Shown here: positions 14,149-15,269 of the stretch, one piece after another
How positions within the stretch are numbered: the stretch's first letter is position 1
How the letters are laid out: each line of letters begins with the position of its first letter
Assembly (NCBI GenBank): GCA_043744375.1
Contig: JAYTUU010000144.1
Location: 1 to 15,269, forward strand
Direction of reading: 5' to 3'
DNA: 15,269 nucleotides
Source: CAIYPH01 sp043744375
GTDB lineage: Bacteria; Pseudomonadota; Alphaproteobacteria; Acetobacterales; Acetobacteraceae
The notes under the pieces: generated by a model
What the model saw: the letters and a program-made list of their open reading frames with translations, nothing else
Told to the model about the DNA's origin: nothing
The model's database searches: none
Position numbers and translations under genes: made by a program

Positions 14149-15198
14149 ATGAACCGCGCTCAGGCTGAAGAGTTTGCCACCACGCTGTTTACCCATCTGA
14201 CGAACCGACCACCCCAAGCGGCGGAACTCGCGGAATGGATTGCCGAGTTTTCGGAGCAGGGTGGCGTTGACGCAACGCGGAAGTTGCGTGACCTGGTGGC
14301 GTCAACCGAAGCCCACATTGCGCGCGGCGTGCACTCGAGATGGCTGACCGGGCATTTTTATTCGCCCGTGGTGGACCCTCGGACAGTCGGTCCCTATGTC
14401 GAACGGGAGTGGAAGCTGGCGCCGCATGACATTGCGGGCATCGACCTCGATGTCGACGCCATGTTGGCGTTTTGGCGGAGCAACCTGGACCTGCTTCGGT
14501 CCACACCTTTTCAGACCCCGCCGGGCGGCGCCAATCGCTACTACTCGAAGGACAGTCCATACCCGCTCGGCGACGCCGCGGTATTGCGTATGATGATCCA
14601 CCACCGCCGCCCACGGCGGATCATCGAGATCGGGTCGGGGTTTTCGACCGCAGCCATTCTCGACTCGCTCGACCATGCGGGTCTCACCGAGACACAGGTG
14701 ACGTGCATAGAGCCATTTCCAAAACGTCTTATGTCGCTGATGCGACCGCAAGACAAAGCACGGGTTGCAGTGATCGAAAAAATCGTCCAGGAGGTGGATC
14801 CCGCGGTGGTTGATACCTTGGTAAAAGGGGATATACTTCTTATCGATTCAACGCACGTCCTAAAGACTGGCAGCGATGTGCATTGTGAATTATTTCATCT
14901 ACTGCCACGACTTCGTCCAGGAGTGGCAGTGCATTTTCATGACGTCCGCTATCCTTTCGAATACAATAAGGAATTCATCTTTGACTATAACCATTCTTGG
15001 AATGAGGCCTACGCGCTGCGTGCGTTTTTGATGTATAATCAGTCGTTCTCGGTCATTTTCTGGAATACGCTCCTGTGGCAGGCCCACGGTCCGGCTATCC
15101 GCACCGAGTGGCCGCAATTCCCGCCCAACCCCGGCTCCGCGATCTGGATTGAACGGAGCGATGCCCCGGGGACCAGCAGTTCTAAATGCAGTGTCTGA
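14149..15198 (+). CDS. Class I SAM-dependent methyltransferase-like protein
   Basis: The 349-residue protein has a Rossmann-type methyltransferase core. RRIIEIGSGFSTAAIL (156-171) is the SAM-binding glycine loop, TCIEPFP (185-191) is the acidic strand end, and GDILLIDSTHVLKTGSDVH (227-245) with LRPGVAVHFHDVRYPF (255-270) are the later motifs of the Methyltransf_24-like group. Residues 1-60 (EEFATTLFTHLTNRPPQAAE and a following helix) form a small helical domain resembling DUF4214-like repeats. There is no signal peptide or membrane segment. The ATG at 14149 has a good ribosome binding site (GGAGAA, about 6 bases upstream). The substrate is unknown; relatives often sit near glycan or surface polysaccharide genes, but nothing here confirms that. 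The coding sequence from about 14,730 to 15,070 is noticeably richer in A+T than the first half. Confidence 0.85.
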   Translation: MNRAQAEEFATTLFTHLTNRPPQAAELAEWIAEFSEQGGVDATRKLRDLVASTEAHIARGVHSRWLTGHFYSPVVDPRTVGPYVEREWKLAPHDIAGIDLDVDAMLAFWRSNLDLLRSTPFQTPPGGANRYYSKDSPYPLGDAAVLRMMIHHRRPRRIIEIGSGFSTAAILDSLDHAGLTETQVTCIEPFPKRLMSLMRPQDKARVAVIEKIVQEVDPAVVDTLVKGDILLIDSTHVLKTGSDVHCELFHLLPRLRPGVAVHFHDVRYPFEYNKEFIFDYNHSWNEAYALRAFLMYNQSFSVIFWNTLLWQAHGPAIRTEWPQFPPNPGSAIWIERSDAPGTSSSKCSV

Positions 15199-15269
15199 GT
15201 GGATTTTTCGTTTGTCTTCTCCATGATCCGAGTGGGTGGTAATTGCGGGCCGGTGTAGTTCCCCCGGCT

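Noticed and set aside
1..15269. CRISPR arrays, tRNA or rRNA genes, intact insertion sequences
   Set aside because: No regularly spaced repeats, cloverleaf-like segments or transposase genes were recognised on either strand.

Overview
The window is about 15 kb of high-GC DNA from a bacterium, most likely an alphaproteobacterium (Rhodospirillales/Acetobacteraceae-like is an inference from GC content, gene style and cluster layout, not proven). Its core is a seven-gene nitrate assimilation operon on the minus strand, from about 11,750 down to 1,623. In order of transcription it encodes NrtA, NrtB and NrtD (nitrate ABC importer), a stand-alone FAD/NAD(P)H oxidoreductase resembling the head of NirB, a NirA-type sirohaem nitrite reductase, a CysJ-like flavoprotein with an added [4Fe-4S] motif, and a NasA-type molybdenum nitrate reductase with a C-terminal [2Fe-2S] domain. 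From nrtB onward neighbouring genes overlap by 1 to 11 bases, so the block should be read as one translationally coupled unit.

A divergent cysG on the plus strand (12,142-13,584) makes sirohaem, the cofactor NirA needs. The control region between nrtA and cysG (11,749-12,141) carries a strong sigma-54 type -24/-12 element pointing into nrtA, which suggests nitrogen control. It also has two perfect dyads that could be operators. Together these genes would import nitrate, reduce it to nitrite and then to ammonium, with electrons supplied by the two flavoproteins. No ferredoxin, NirD, NasS/NasT or NtrC is visible in the window.

The flanks look rearranged. On the left (1-603, minus) is a zinc-ribbon protein of unknown function, cut by the window edge. 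It is followed by about 1 kb without an intact gene, which holds a probable remnant of a serine recombinase. To the right of cysG, two genes that have both lost their 5' ends meet head to head near 13,855: the end of a small unknown protein (minus) and the last quarter of a short-chain dehydrogenase (plus). This looks like a deletion or recombination scar.

The right end (14,149-15,198) encodes a class I SAM-dependent methyltransferase-like protein whose 3' half is visibly richer in A+T. I found no tRNA, rRNA, CRISPR array or intact insertion sequence. The nitrate genes are of known families. The less ordinary points are the electron wiring, an 18-bp in-frame repeat array inside the NADPH-binding motif of the flavoprotein, a 15-bp repeat that duplicates a start codon, and the gene-fusion scar.
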